Assembly: GCA_000153385.1 (NCBI GenBank)
Contig: CH672375.1
Location: 104,260 to 168,259, forward strand
DNA length: 64,000 nt
Reading direction: 5' to 3'
DNA from: Flavobacteria bacterium BBFL7
Lineage (GTDB): Bacteria; Bacteroidota; Bacteroidia; Flavobacteriales; Flavobacteriaceae
A model generated the notes under the pieces. It was not told where the DNA came from. It did no database searches and saw nothing but the letters and a program-made list of their open reading frames with translations. Below, one piece after another: positions 35,966 to 45,018 of the stretch. The position numbers were made by a program, and so were the translations under genes. Each line of letters begins with the position of its first letter. Position 1 is the stretch's first letter.

Positions 35966-37255
35966 TTAAATCTGTTGTACTTCTTTAAATGTTACAGGAC
36001 CTAACTCATAACGCGCCTCTAATAATTCATTTTTAATAGGCTGAGCGTGATCCATATCACTATTTTCCTTTAAAATTTGTGCTAGATGCAACTGTGCTAC
36101 AGGTTCATAAGTTTTATCTTGTACAAACTGTTGATGTGTTTCTAGAGCCTTAGTAGGCATGTTATTCATTAGATAGGCATATCCTAATAGGTCATAGGTT
36201 TCTGGAGTTGCTCGATTATCAATTTCTTTCATAGCTAAAGCCAATCCAGCTTCTTGTTGTATTTTATCACCAGCTAGCAAACTCTCTATACGATACGTAT
36301 TGTACATTTCTCTATAAATAGGTTGATCTGTAGCGGTTAAAAAAGATTTACGTAGTTGGTCTGCTTTATCTTCATCATTTTGATAGGATGCATATTCAGC
36401 CAGTATAAGCTTATAATCAGGTATATGATGACGTGATTGTAACTTGTTTATAATTTGTGTTGCTAGTTCTATATTATCATCATTAGAATAAGCTATCCAA
36501 GATATTCCTTTTAAAGCATAGTCATTTTGTGGATCTAACTCGAGTGTTTTCAAATAATATTTATACGACAAAGTGAGGTCTCCATGATGACCATAATAGT
36601 CTGCGATATTGGAATAACTCCAGAGCATTAAATTTTCTGAGCCACTTTCTTCTGCAAGTTCCATGGCTTTTTCCATAAGTCTTATGGTATCATCTAGATT
36701 ACCTTTATAATCATTCCACTTTGCCGCTCTAATTAGATAATTATAATCATTTAAATTTTTGATAGAACTTAATAGGTTTTCTGCTTTGGTGTAATCTCCT
36801 AGCTCCATCGCGATATCAAACTTCACAAGTTGATCTTGCTTCTCATTTGCCTCTATACTATTCATTAAACTATCCGCTTCTTTAAAACGATGTTGTTTTA
36901 TATACAGCTGTGCTAGTGATCTACGTGCACTTTCTGGTTTAATAGCAGTTCTTTGTAGCACTTTTTCGCGCAAGCTGACTGCTTGATCTAAATAATTGAT
37001 TTTTCCAGTTACATCATACAACTGGTTATTTAAGGCTGCTAGTCGAGCCATTTGAACAACACGAGTAGAGTCTTGTTCTATGTCTTTAATTAATGGTTTT
37101 GTTTGCGACTGCAACTTATCCACCAATACTTCTCTATCGGTATCTAGATAAGACTGGAAGTCGTTAATATCTGTAATTACTGCTTGGTTTTGCTCAGGTG
37201 CCGTAGCACAAGAAACTAAAAGCAATAATATTAAAAGGTTGATGAGATTTTTCAT
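35966..37255 (-). CDS. TPR-repeat lipoprotein
   Basis: The 429-residue protein has a lipoprotein signal ending LLLVSC (Cys16). The body is all helical with TPR-like pairs, most clearly YSNIADYYGHHGDLTLSYKYYLKTLELDPQNDYALKGI (about 208-247) and YDLLGYAYLMNNMPTKALETHQQFV. It probably works as a protein-interaction scaffold at the periplasmic face. It lies downstream of the DUF4331 pair on the same strand but beyond their terminator. Confidence 0.82.
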   Translation of the reverse strand: MKNLINLLILLLLVSCATAPEQNQAVITDINDFQSYLDTDREVLVDKLQSQTKPLIKDIEQDSTRVVQMARLAALNNQLYDVTGKINYLDQAVSLREKVLQRTAIKPESARRSLAQLYIKQHRFKEADSLMNSIEANEKQDQLVKFDIAMELGDYTKAENLLSSIKNLNDYNYLIRAAKWNDYKGNLDDTIRLMEKAMELAEESGSENLMLWSYSNIADYYGHHGDLTLSYKYYLKTLELDPQNDYALKGISWIAYSNDDNIELATQIINKLQSRHHIPDYKLILAEYASYQNDEDKADQLRKSFLTATDQPIYREMYNTYRIESLLAGDKIQQEAGLALAMKEIDNRATPETYDLLGYAYLMNNMPTKALETHQQFVQDKTYEPVAQLHLAQILKENSDMDHAQPIKNELLEARYELGPVTFKEVQQI

Positions 37256-37273
37256 GTTTTGGGGTTGTTGTAT

Positions 37274-37313
37274 TTAAAAATATAACTAGGCTTTAGGTAA
37301 GCCTAGTTATATA
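37274..37313 (-). terminator. Terminator of the DUF4331 operon
   Basis: A perfect 14-bp stem (37280-37293 with 37299-37312; ATATAACTAGGCTT arm, loop 5), then TTTTTAAA on the minus strand. Confidence 0.85.
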
Positions 37314-37324
37314 TTAAGTGTGTT

Positions 37325-37909
37325 CTAGAACTGCGCTGCAGTTAGATATGGAAACGTGTTTGAGGAAGTTCCTGCCTCTTGAGCTACATTATCTGACACA
37401 AGATTAGGAGTCCCATTATTACCATCAAATCTAGCTCCTGTGTTACCACCAAAAAGTAAAATTAACGATACATCAATCACATCATCTTCAATTGCACGAC
37501 CAGTTAACGGTACACCAGCTGCACTAAAATAAGATGTCGGTGCATCAGGAGAAACCTGTAACACATCTAAGGCTAATGCCGTTGTTAATGTAGGTAAATC
37601 TAATCCTAGAATATTGTTTTCATAAGTTGCTCCATAGGCATTGTAATACGCCTCTATACGAGATTGAAATGTAGGTTGAAACATCGATATTCCATTTGCA
37701 GGAATAGTAACGTTAAACATGTTTTCATCAGCCTCAGTAGGTGTAAAAACGGTGTTGATTCCAGGACGACCCATCTGATCTTGTTGAATAAATGTTCCTG
37801 AAAAATCTGTTGTTGCTGGATTACCTCCTACGATGTCATCATCATCGCCACATGATACTGTAAGTACAGCAACGGCGGTAAAAGCTATTAGATATTTAAA
37901 TATTTTCAT
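37325..37909 (-). CDS. DUF4331 C-terminal-half lipoprotein
   Basis: The 194-residue protein has a lipoprotein signal (Cys20, LTVSCGDDDD). The segment FSGTFIQQDQMGRPGINTVFTP matches the 'QidRmGrPaiNtvl' part in the C-terminal half of single-chain DUF4331 proteins. The N-terminal half of that family is in the gene just upstream (37936-38619). The two therefore look like one family split over two adjacent genes with separate export signals. Function unknown. Confidence 0.8.
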   Translation of the reverse strand: MKIFKYLIAFTAVAVLTVSCGDDDDIVGGNPATTDFSGTFIQQDQMGRPGINTVFTPTEADENMFNVTIPANGISMFQPTFQSRIEAYYNAYGATYENNILGLDLPTLTTALALDVLQVSPDAPTSYFSAAGVPLTGRAIEDDVIDVSLILLFGGNTGARFDGNNGTPNLVSDNVAQEAGTSSNTFPYLTAAQF

Positions 37910-37935
37910 TGTAATGTATTTTAAGTTGTTAGTTT

Positions 37936-38619
37936 TTATCTTCTTTTAGTTTCTACCCAAACGTTATAAGCCACTGGTAAGCCAGGTCCATTAGGAGCAA
38001 GTAGTTGATCTACTATGTGAGTAGGTGCTGTTCCCAGCATACTGTTAGGCACTTCAATTACAACAGCATTAACATTTAAAGGTGCAAAGGTGTTATTTCC
38101 TGTTGTACCAAAACCTGTCGCTGGTGCCATACTAATTACATTGTTAAATGCCTCAAAGTCAAAGAAAAATGCATCCTGTCTTAAACCTGCAAAATAGTTG
38201 ACACCACCTGCAGTAGTCATAGAACCTATATCTACACTAGCCGATAATTCATTAGTATCAATCGTACTATTAAGACCTGTAGTAGATGGTGCATATGGAC
38301 CAAAGAAATACATCTTATCTCCTTGTCTCAATGCTTGAATTACTAAATCTTCAGTGACACCAGTTGTTCCTGCATCTACACCAGTATTATCAATGTTAAT
38401 TTCTATAAGAACATTTTCATCAAACTGGGCTGATGCGTTTGCTGCTGGTAAAGTCACAACAAAAGTTGTCGAATTAGAGTCTGCACCTTCGAAGGCGTAA
38501 AAATCTGCGATGTCTGCTGTTGTATTTGCCACAGCTGGAGCATCTAAGTGGTCTGCTGCGATAAACGCTCCTACACATATTGCAAGTGCAAGGCTAGACC
38601 ATAGGGCAATTTTTTTCAT
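37936..38619 (-). CDS. DUF4331 N-terminal-half secreted protein
   Basis: The 227-residue protein has a signal peptide-like N-terminus (KKIALWSSLALAICVGAFIA), then ADHLDAPAVANTTADIADFYAFEG, the start of the DUF4331 domain, with repeated beta strands up to YNVWVETKRR, where single-chain members continue into the second half. It lies 26 bases upstream of the C-terminal-half gene on the same strand; the two products probably associate in the periplasm. Function unknown. Confidence 0.83.
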   Translation of the reverse strand: MKKIALWSSLALAICVGAFIAADHLDAPAVANTTADIADFYAFEGADSNSTTFVVTLPAANASAQFDENVLIEINIDNTGVDAGTTGVTEDLVIQALRQGDKMYFFGPYAPSTTGLNSTIDTNELSASVDIGSMTTAGGVNYFAGLRQDAFFFDFEAFNNVISMAPATGFGTTGNNTFAPLNVNAVVIEVPNSMLGTAPTHIVDQLLAPNGPGLPVAYNVWVETKRR

Positions 38620-38732
38620 GTTAATTGGGTTTTATAAATTGTTATATACCTTACCTACGCAGGATTATAAATAGCGGTTTTCATTATAATGTTAAAACTC
38701 TCTTAATGCATTTTTCATAAATTGTATTGCAT

Positions 38733-38768
38733 AAAAAAAGCGACTCAATATGATATGAATCGCTTTTT
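38733..38768 (-). terminator. Terminator of the LytS/2TM/LytTR operon
   Basis: An AAAAAGCGACTCA/TGAATCGCTTTTT stem with one mismatch, and T tract on the minus strand, 23 bases after the response-regulator stop. Confidence 0.82.
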
Positions 38769-38791
38769 AATAATTACTTCTTTATAGGCTA

Positions 38792-39553
38792 TTACTTTTC
38801 GAGCCAATTTTTAAAGTCCTTTACTCGCTCTCTACTGACAATTAAATCCATTTCTTTAAATGAATTGATCTTTATTTTAAGACGTGAATTTGTGTATGAT
38901 ATCATATCGTCTATAGCATTTACATTTATAATTGCCTGTCTTGATATACGGAAGAATTGGTTAGGATCTAAATCTTTCTCTATCGCCTCTAACTTATCAT
39001 CTATTAAATAGTTACGACCATTTTCTAGGTTCAGATAACTGCCTTTATTTTCAGAATAGAAAAGTTGAACTTCATCAGTATTAAATAATTTAAGATGCTC
39101 TCCTACCTTTGCAGTATACCGTTTTTTATAAACGCGATCAACAGGATTACCTAACATCTTTGCTATTTCATTAAAATCGATGAGTTGTTTTTGTTCGCTT
39201 TCGCGGAAGCGTACTTGAAATCGCTCTACTGCTGCTTTTAATTCATCCTCATCAATAGGTTTTAATAGGTAATCAATACTGTTGAGTTTAAAAGCCTGCA
39301 GTGCATATTCATCATATGCTGTGGTGAAAATTATAGCACTATTGATGTCTACTTGATCAAATATTTCAAATGATAATCCGTCGCTTAATTGAATATCTAA
39401 AAAAATTAAATCTGGAGCTGTATGATTGAGTAAGTACTCGACAGATTCATGAACAGAATGAAGCATGATCTCTGGTGAGATTTCTATCTCCTCTAACATA
39501 CGGCTTAATCTTCTAGCAGATGGCTTCTCATCTTCAATAATTATGGCTTTCAT
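38792..39553 (-). CDS. LytTR-family response regulator
   Basis: The 253-residue protein has a receiver domain (1-120) with acidic pocket EDE (7-9) and phospho-acceptor Asp53 in LIFLDIQ, and a LytTR DNA-binding domain (about 145-250, with LYFSENKGSYLNLENGRNYLIDD and FFRISRQAIINVNAI). It is the output partner of the LytS-type kinase at the head of this operon. Residues FRES in the linker come from an imperfect copy of the palindromic repeat (39196). Confidence 0.93.
   Translation of the reverse strand: MKAIIIEDEKPSARRLSRMLEEIEISPEIMLHSVHESVEYLLNHTAPDLIFLDIQLSDGLSFEIFDQVDINSAIIFTTAYDEYALQAFKLNSIDYLLKPIDEDELKAAVERFQVRFRESEQKQLIDFNEIAKMLGNPVDRVYKKRYTAKVGEHLKLFNTDEVQLFYSENKGSYLNLENGRNYLIDDKLEAIEKDLDPNQFFRISRQAIINVNAIDDMISYTNSRLKIKINSFKEMDLIVSRERVKDFKNWLEK
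39196..39211. repeat. Imperfect GCTTTCGCGAAAGC palindrome (inside LytTR CDS)
   Basis: CGCTTTCGCGGAAGCG, one mismatch. It is read on the minus strand as Arg-Phe-Arg-Glu-Ser in the linker between receiver and LytTR domains. Confidence 0.75.
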
Positions 39554-39554
39554 A

Positions 39555-39824
39555 TTAATCTTCTTTATCTAAATATTCTTTAATCTTACGTTTTTCCCAT
39601 TTTTTACTTACAAATGGATTCCACTTAAAGACAATCATCCACTGGATAAAGATGCCCATTCCCCATGGTAAAACAAAGAAGTTAATAAAATAGTTCACAC
39701 TAAAGTCAATGTATAGCACTACCGCAAGGAATATTAAATTCATCACCACAAAAATGATCAAGTGATTATAAAGACCTTTAATATTTCTAACTTTTTTCTT
39801 TGCCTTTTCTAACTCGTCGCTCAT
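39555..39824 (-). CDS. 2TM domain protein (third copy)
   Basis: The 89-residue protein consists of one 2TM domain: a basic amphipathic start (ELEKAKKKVRNIKGLYNHLIIF), two membrane helices around a short loop, and the signature IQWMIVFKWNPFVSKKWEKRKIKEYL. It overlaps almost end to end with its neighbours (1-2 nt gaps), so it is translated within the LytS-LytTR operon. It is likely an inner-membrane partner of the kinase, whose C-terminus carries the same domain. Confidence 0.88.
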   Translation of the reverse strand: MSDELEKAKKKVRNIKGLYNHLIIFVVMNLIFLAVVLYIDFSVNYFINFFVLPWGMGIFIQWMIVFKWNPFVSKKWEKRKIKEYLDKED

Positions 39825-39826
39825 TA

Positions 39827-40120
39827 TTATTGTTTTTCTTGTTCTTCTATAAATTCTTTAAGCTTGCGTTGTTCCCAGTCTTTGCTTGTAAATGGATTCC
39901 ATTTAAAAACGACTAGCGCATGAATAAATAGTCCAATTCCCCAACCTAATAATGTAAAGGTTATAAAGAACTTTAAGTCACCATTGAAATAAAGTACCGC
40001 TGCTAGAATTAATAAATGAATGACTATAAATACAATCAGGTGATCATAAAACCCTTTGATATCTTTGACACGTTTCTGGGCTTTTTCACGTGCTTCTTGC
40101 TCGTTAAATTTAGATTCCAT
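39827..40120 (-). CDS. 2TM domain protein (second copy)
   Basis: The 97-residue protein contains EKAQKRVKDIKGFYDHLIVFIVIHLLILAA, then WGIGLFIHALVVFKWNPFTSKDWEQRKLKEF. It is a close paralogue of the flanking copies. The repeated conserved tail NPF..K.WE.RK suggests a cytoplasmic contact surface. Two-base spacing on both sides. Confidence 0.88.
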   Translation of the reverse strand: MESKFNEQEAREKAQKRVKDIKGFYDHLIVFIVIHLLILAAVLYFNGDLKFFITFTLLGWGIGLFIHALVVFKWNPFTSKDWEQRKLKEFIEEQEKQ

Positions 40121-40122
40121 AA

Positions 40123-40419
40123 CTAGTTATTTAAACGTTCTTTTTCCATTAATTCTTGAATCTTGCGCTGTTCCCAATTCTTACCCGTAAATGGATTTGC
40201 ACTGAAGGTTCCTAAAGCATGCCCTAACAGACCTATTCCCCATCCACCTAGTGGAAATAAGAACCATGCAAATTCCCATTCATTTTGATAATAGTTAAGT
40301 GATGCAATTCCAATATTAACGATGATGTAAATTAATAAGTGGTTATAAAACGACCTTATTTCTTCAACACGAGCTTTTGCTCTAGTGTAACGTTCTTGAT
40401 ATGTTTCTTCTTTTTTCAT
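40123..40419 (-). CDS. 2TM domain protein (first copy)
   Basis: The 98-residue protein has the same layout as its two downstream paralogues (YTRAKARVEEIRSFYNHLLIYIIVNIGI; LGTFSANPFTGKNWEQRKIQELM) but a more diverged second helix containing Trp and Gly. It begins one base after the kinase stop codon. Confidence 0.88.
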   Translation of the reverse strand: MKKEETYQERYTRAKARVEEIRSFYNHLLIYIIVNIGIASLNYYQNEWEFAWFLFPLGGWGIGLLGHALGTFSANPFTGKNWEQRKIQELMEKERLNN

Positions 40420-40420
40420 C

Positions 40421-41755
40421 TTAAAAGTTTTTATCGTTCATTAATTCTTCGATTTTACGGTCTTCCCAGCCTTTACCTAGAAACGCATTATTTTCATAGG
40501 TACGCAAGTATTGAAATACGAGCCCTATACTCATACCTATCGCAGGGAAAATCACCCAAGGAAAATCTGATGTAAAGTAGTTGATTGCGGCTAGAAAAAG
40601 TAAAATACCTACTGTCTTAACAACATCATCGTAAAACTCTTTAATGCTGGCCACTCGTTCTTTTGCTTTGATTAATTTTATGTCTTCAACTGGTGTCATA
40701 TCTTCTAAGTTTGAGGTTAATATATCTTGTGATTTAATTAGAATAGGTATTTGTACTCTGAAAAACTGATCATCTTGTGCAATGCTCATTTTACGCTTAG
40801 TCAGTAATTGATACCTAGACGCTATGTTTTGTAGTCCTACACCGCTACTGGTATTGGGCACTTGTTTCTTTTGTAAATTATTTTCTATTATTAGCTGATT
40901 ATCTTTTTCATAAATACGCAGTTTTAACGGCTTGCTATCACTTACCACATTATGCTTTACGGCATTTTCTAGTAATAACTGTAAGGATAACGGTACCACC
41001 TTCATGTCTGGATTAGAACTTTTTTGTGGTATATCTATTTCAATACTGTCTTCAAATCGGGTTTTAAGTAGTCCTACATAAGCCCTAGCAAAGCTCAATT
41101 CTTCATCTACCGTTACTAATTCCTTATTACGCTGTTCTAGTACGTACCGATATACTTTAGAAAGCGATGTCGTAAATTTTGTAGCCGCTTTAGGGTTTTC
41201 TTCAATTAAAGAAACTAACACATTTAAGCTATTGAATAAAAAGTGTGGATCTAACTGATTCTTTAAAGCGTCAAATTGTGCGGTTGCAGATCTTGCTATA
41301 ACCTTCTGCTCATTTACCTTTTGAGTTTGTGATAATCTATAAAAGTAGATAGCATGATAAATCAATGTCATAACTAGCGTAATCAGCAATCCAAAGAAAT
41401 ACCAATCTACTGACTGCTGGCTTAAAAACTGATCCCAGCTACCTCCATAAATCACTACATAAGTAAAAAAGTTAAGTAGAGTTAACAACATCATGGTTAT
41501 GATTACAGAACCTATAGCCCCAAAAAGTATACGTTTTAAAGTATGCTCTTTCCATGAAAACTTTTTAGTCATTAAATCAAACCACCATTGGTTTCCCACA
41601 GTTAATACAATGGAAAACATAAAGTTGATTCCAAAACCTTCTATCTCTTTTACAATAGTTAGAAAGCCACCTCTCAAATAAGCATTAATTAAATTAATGA
41701 CTATTGAGATGGCTATACCAGCAATTATAAATCTTATGAATTTCTTAAATGACAT
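40421..41755 (-). CDS. LytS-type histidine kinase with C-terminal 2TM domain
   Basis: The 444-residue protein has four N-terminal membrane helices (about 8-140), then a His_kinase domain with the phospho-acceptor His171 in LKNQLDPHFLFNSLNVL, an HATPase region (LLLENAVKHN, GVGLQNIASR), and a C-terminal 2TM domain (about 350-440: RVASIKEFYDDVVKTVGILL ... NAFLGKGWEDRKIEELM). Kinase and stand-alone 2TM proteins share this last module, so the small proteins may bind or modulate it. It is the first gene of a five-gene operon ending with the LytTR regulator. Confidence 0.92.
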   Translation of the reverse strand: MSFKKFIRFIIAGIAISIVINLINAYLRGGFLTIVKEIEGFGINFMFSIVLTVGNQWWFDLMTKKFSWKEHTLKRILFGAIGSVIITMMLLTLLNFFTYVVIYGGSWDQFLSQQSVDWYFFGLLITLVMTLIYHAIYFYRLSQTQKVNEQKVIARSATAQFDALKNQLDPHFLFNSLNVLVSLIEENPKAATKFTTSLSKVYRYVLEQRNKELVTVDEELSFARAYVGLLKTRFEDSIEIDIPQKSSNPDMKVVPLSLQLLLENAVKHNVVSDSKPLKLRIYEKDNQLIIENNLQKKQVPNTSSGVGLQNIASRYQLLTKRKMSIAQDDQFFRVQIPILIKSQDILTSNLEDMTPVEDIKLIKAKERVASIKEFYDDVVKTVGILLFLAAINYFTSDFPWVIFPAIGMSIGLVFQYLRTYENNAFLGKGWEDRKIEELMNDKNF

Positions 41756-41924
41756 ACTTTCTATTTGTAATTCTAAAAATACTTTATTCCTTTAGAACAC
41801 TACAAATATGGGACAGTCTTCTTATTTACTAAAGCGATGATCACTCAACTGTAGAAAAACACTACTCAATTGTAAAAAATCATCTTTCGGCTATTATATT
41901 TAGCATTTATAATACATTTCTTGC

Positions 41925-42653
41925 ATGCCTATCTTTAATCTTTTCCGTAAAAAAACTCCTGCTCCATCTACAGATCACTGGGATGATATCTTATTGAAAT
42001 ATGTGAGCTTTTTTGAAAAACTAGAAGCTAGAGATAGATTATTTTTCAAACTGCGCATGCAGGCTTTTCTCGATGAAATTGAGATTGAAACTATAGAAAC
42101 AGAACCTACAGAGACAGATGCTTTATTAATAGCGGCAAGCGCAATCATTCCTGTTTTTCAATTTCCAGACTGGCATTATAGTAACTTAAAAACGGTAATT
42201 CTATTACCAGAACATTTTAATACAGATCTTGAATTTGAAGGTCATGGTAATGGAAGGCGCATTTTTGGTATGGTAGGAACTGGTAAATGGAATCATAAAA
42301 TGATACTTTCTAAAGAAGCTCTTTACCATGGATTTAAAAATGACACAGACAAATTGAATACCGCGATACATGAATTCGTTCATCTTATTGATAAAATGGA
42401 TGGAACAATAGATGGTATACCACATGTTTTACTAGAGCAATCCTATGTCCTTCCATGGATCAATTTAATGCACGAAGAAATGGAGCGTATCAATAAAGAT
42501 AAATCAGACATACGTCAATATGGTGGCAGCAGTCAAATAGAGTTTTTTGCGGTTGCAGCAGAGTATTTTTTCTCGAGACCCAAATTAATGAAACGCAAAC
42601 ATCCAGATATTTATCAAATGCTATCTAAATGTTTTACGCCAGATGAGGAATAA
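41925..42653 (+). CDS. mtfA: MtfA-like (M90) zinc peptidase
   Basis: The 242-residue protein matches the MtfA/M90 family: ILLKYVSFFEKLEARDRLFF near the start, and the zinc motif His149-Glu150-x-x-His153 in TAIHEFVHLIDKMDG, with a further Glu in QIEFFAVAAEYFF as likely third ligand. E. coli MtfA binds the glucose repressor Mlc and has aminopeptidase activity; whether that role exists here is unknown. No signal peptide, cytoplasmic. Monocistronic by spacing. Confidence 0.88.
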   Translation: MPIFNLFRKKTPAPSTDHWDDILLKYVSFFEKLEARDRLFFKLRMQAFLDEIEIETIETEPTETDALLIAASAIIPVFQFPDWHYSNLKTVILLPEHFNTDLEFEGHGNGRRIFGMVGTGKWNHKMILSKEALYHGFKNDTDKLNTAIHEFVHLIDKMDGTIDGIPHVLLEQSYVLPWINLMHEEMERINKDKSDIRQYGGSSQIEFFAVAAEYFFSRPKLMKRKHPDIYQMLSKCFTPDEE

Positions 42654-42713
42654 TTAATAAATACCTAACATTATAAAGTCAAGGCGATAGTAACTTGCCG
42701 CAAAAATAGATTC

Positions 42714-43484
42714 ATGCGTTTTATCATCACTTTATTAGTATTTCTAGTAGCTTTTACGGCACAAGCAGACGATTGGGGAAAAACAGGTCATCGCGTTACT
42801 GGTGCGATTGCAGAGCAATACCTCAATAAAAAGGCTCGTAAAGCGATTGCCCAATTACTAGATGGAGAATCTCTTGCATTAGTATCTACTTATGCAGATG
42901 ATATTAAAAGCGATACACTATATAGAGCCTATGGACCACAGCATTATGTGAACATCCCATTTGATAAAACATATGACACACATCCACATAGTGAAAAAGG
43001 TGATATCATACAGGCCATAGACCACTGCATCGCTACCTTAAAGTCAGATACCGCTACAAAGGAAGAAAAAGCTTTTCAACTGCGTCTATTAGTTCATTTT
43101 ATAGGTGATTTACACCAGCCGTTGCATACTGGAATAGGCGATGATAAGGGTGGTAATGATTTTCAGGTACGCTGGTATAGAGATGGAACAAATTTGCACC
43201 GTGTGTGGGATACACAAATGATTGAAAGTTATGGTATGTCCTATAGTGAACTGGCTATGAATATGCCGCAGCTTTCCAAAAAAGAACGCAAAACTATGGC
43301 GAGTGGTACCCATAGAGATTGGTTAACAGACAGTCGTTATGTTGTCAAAGATATTTATGCAAATACCACTGTAGGGCAAAAACTAGGTTATCGTTATATG
43401 TATGATTACTTCAACGTTCTTAAAGGTCAGTTGCAAAAAGGAGGCGTACGACTAGCTGCATTACTCAACGAGGTATTAGGATAA
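42714..43484 (+). CDS. S1/P1 nuclease family protein
   Basis: The 256-residue protein has a signal peptide (MRFIITLLVFLVAFTAQA) and then DDWGKTGHRVTGAIAEQYL, with Trp21 and His26 as expected for the trinuclear zinc site. Further ligands are in YADDIKSD (about 60-68), QHYVNIP and the conserved FIGDLHQPLHTG, and FQVRWYRDGTNLHRVWD carries the last histidine. It should be a secreted or periplasmic zinc nuclease that degrades single-stranded nucleic acid and 3'-phosphates, useful for phosphate or nucleotide scavenging. Confidence 0.94.
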   Translation: MRFIITLLVFLVAFTAQADDWGKTGHRVTGAIAEQYLNKKARKAIAQLLDGESLALVSTYADDIKSDTLYRAYGPQHYVNIPFDKTYDTHPHSEKGDIIQAIDHCIATLKSDTATKEEKAFQLRLLVHFIGDLHQPLHTGIGDDKGGNDFQVRWYRDGTNLHRVWDTQMIESYGMSYSELAMNMPQLSKKERKTMASGTHRDWLTDSRYVVKDIYANTTVGQKLGYRYMYDYFNVLKGQLQKGGVRLAALLNEVLG

Positions 43485-43497
43485 GATTTTTGAGTTA

Positions 43498-43513
43498 CGC
43501 TTTCGCGAAAGCG
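43498..43513. repeat. GCTTTCGCGAAAGC palindrome (S1 nuclease/TMEM175 spacer)
   Basis: A perfect CGCTTTCGCGAAAGCG copy 14 bases after the nuclease stop codon. Confidence 0.9.
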
Positions 43514-43542
43514 TACTTAGTAAAATCTTATATATTTACTAT

Positions 43543-44187
43543 ATGAATCTTACTTACGATAAAACTAGAGTTAACAACTTTACCGATGCCGTATTTGCTA
43601 TAGCAATGACATTGTTAGTACTGGATCTGGCTGTGCCTAGCTACCAGGCAATACAGGCTAACACATTTACTTTTAATATCTCTAAACTTATCCCCAACTT
43701 CATAGGGTATTCTGTGAGTTTTCTAGTTATCGCTGTCTACTGGGTAAGTCACATGAATATTTCAAAGCATATCAAACACTATAACACATCTGTTTTATGG
43801 ATCAATATTATGCTTTTATTTATGGTGGTTTTAATGCCATTTACGACTGCATTTTATTGTAAGACGTTTTATATGAACGAGCCTTTTATGGTTTACTCTG
43901 CGAATATTATTGCCCTTAGTTTATTTAAATATTTAATGGTCTATCGTATTCAAAAAGATGACTTATTAAACAATCAAAAAGAAAAAATCACCTTACAATG
44001 GATTAAATCTAGAGATCTAGCAGCGAGTTTCATATGGCTACTAGCTATAGTGGTTTCTTTAAAGTTTGTAGTTGTATCTAGGTTTATACCTATTCTGCTG
44101 TTGCCATTACTCAAATTTATAGATATTGTCTATACTCGTAAAAGAACTAGACGTGGCAGAAAATTATCCCGTAAGAGAATCAAATGA
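43543..44187 (+). CDS. TMEM175 family potassium channel-like protein
   Basis: The 214-residue protein has six hydrophobic helices and the family's first-helix motif in the form RVNNFTDAVFAIAMTLLVLDL, where the usual FSD reads FTD. Bacterial TMEM175 proteins are tetrameric K+-leak channels with an isoleucine/leucine gate. A strongly basic tail (RKRTRRGRKLSRKRIK) follows the last helix. It is an inner-membrane protein, apparently monocistronic. Confidence 0.88.
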   Translation: MNLTYDKTRVNNFTDAVFAIAMTLLVLDLAVPSYQAIQANTFTFNISKLIPNFIGYSVSFLVIAVYWVSHMNISKHIKHYNTSVLWINIMLLFMVVLMPFTTAFYCKTFYMNEPFMVYSANIIALSLFKYLMVYRIQKDDLLNNQKEKITLQWIKSRDLAASFIWLLAIVVSLKFVVVSRFIPILLLPLLKFIDIVYTRKRTRRGRKLSRKRIK

Positions 44188-44238
44188 TCTGTTTTTTTTT
44201 ATAGAAATTCACCCATCTCATTTAAGTAAATTAGTATT

Positions 44239-45018
44239 ATGAATAAAATCGATATTCGCACGGTGGAAGTAGTGCAATATATACAGCCTTTGCGAGAAGG
44301 TGGTTCTTTGCCAGCAATCGTTAAAGCGGATGATGATTTTCTATATGTCATTAAATTTAGAGGTGCTGGGCAAGGTAAAAAAGCACTTATATCAGAGTTA
44401 TTAGGTGGAGAAATGGCACGATCTATAGGTCTCAATGTACCTGAGATCGTATTTATGAATTTAGATGACTCATTTAGCAAAACTGAGCCCGATGAAGAGA
44501 TACAAGACTTACTTAAATTTAGTGTAGGCTTAAATCTAGGGTTACATTTTTTAACAGGCTCCATAACATATGACCCTTTAGTAAGTGAGGTTGATGCTTT
44601 AACAGCTTCTAAAGTGGTATTGTTGGATAGTATTATCAGTAATATTGATCGCACCGCAAAAAATACGAATTTGTTAATATGGAATAAAGATCTATGGGTA
44701 ATTGATAATGGTGCTAGCTTTTATTTTCACCACGATTGGAGCACGTGGGAAAATCATTTAACGAGAACTTTTCCATTGATTAAGGATCATGTTTTACTAC
44801 CTAAAGCAACAAAATTACAAGAAGCAGCAGTGATAATAAAAGATCAACTTACTGAAGCAAGAATTAAAGAAATAATCTCTATTATACCTAAAGACTGGTT
44901 AATTAATGATGCTGATCAAATGACCAGCTCGGATGTTAGAAATGCTTATATACAATTCTTAAAATCACGTTTATCTAAAGTTGATTTACTTATTAAAGAA
45001 GCAATGGATGCAAGATAA
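44239..45018 (+). CDS. HipA-like kinase domain protein (HipA_2)
   Basis: The 259-residue protein looks like a stand-alone HipA-type kinase core: Lys39 in YVIKF as ATP-binding lysine, GGEMARSIGLNVPEIVFM, the catalytic loop SNIDRTAKNTNLL (Asp137, Asn142, Asn144) and the metal-binding Asp156 in WVIDNGASF. These residues match the DRxxKNxN and D.G motifs of HipA, so the kinase may be active. It lacks the HipA N-terminal domain and no HipB-like antitoxin is nearby. The DUF3037 gene overlaps its end by 11 nt, a partnership I have seen in other genomes. Confidence 0.85.
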   Translation: MNKIDIRTVEVVQYIQPLREGGSLPAIVKADDDFLYVIKFRGAGQGKKALISELLGGEMARSIGLNVPEIVFMNLDDSFSKTEPDEEIQDLLKFSVGLNLGLHFLTGSITYDPLVSEVDALTASKVVLLDSIISNIDRTAKNTNLLIWNKDLWVIDNGASFYFHHDWSTWENHLTRTFPLIKDHVLLPKATKLQEAAVIIKDQLTEARIKEIISIIPKDWLINDADQMTSSDVRNAYIQFLKSRLSKVDLLIKEAMDAR

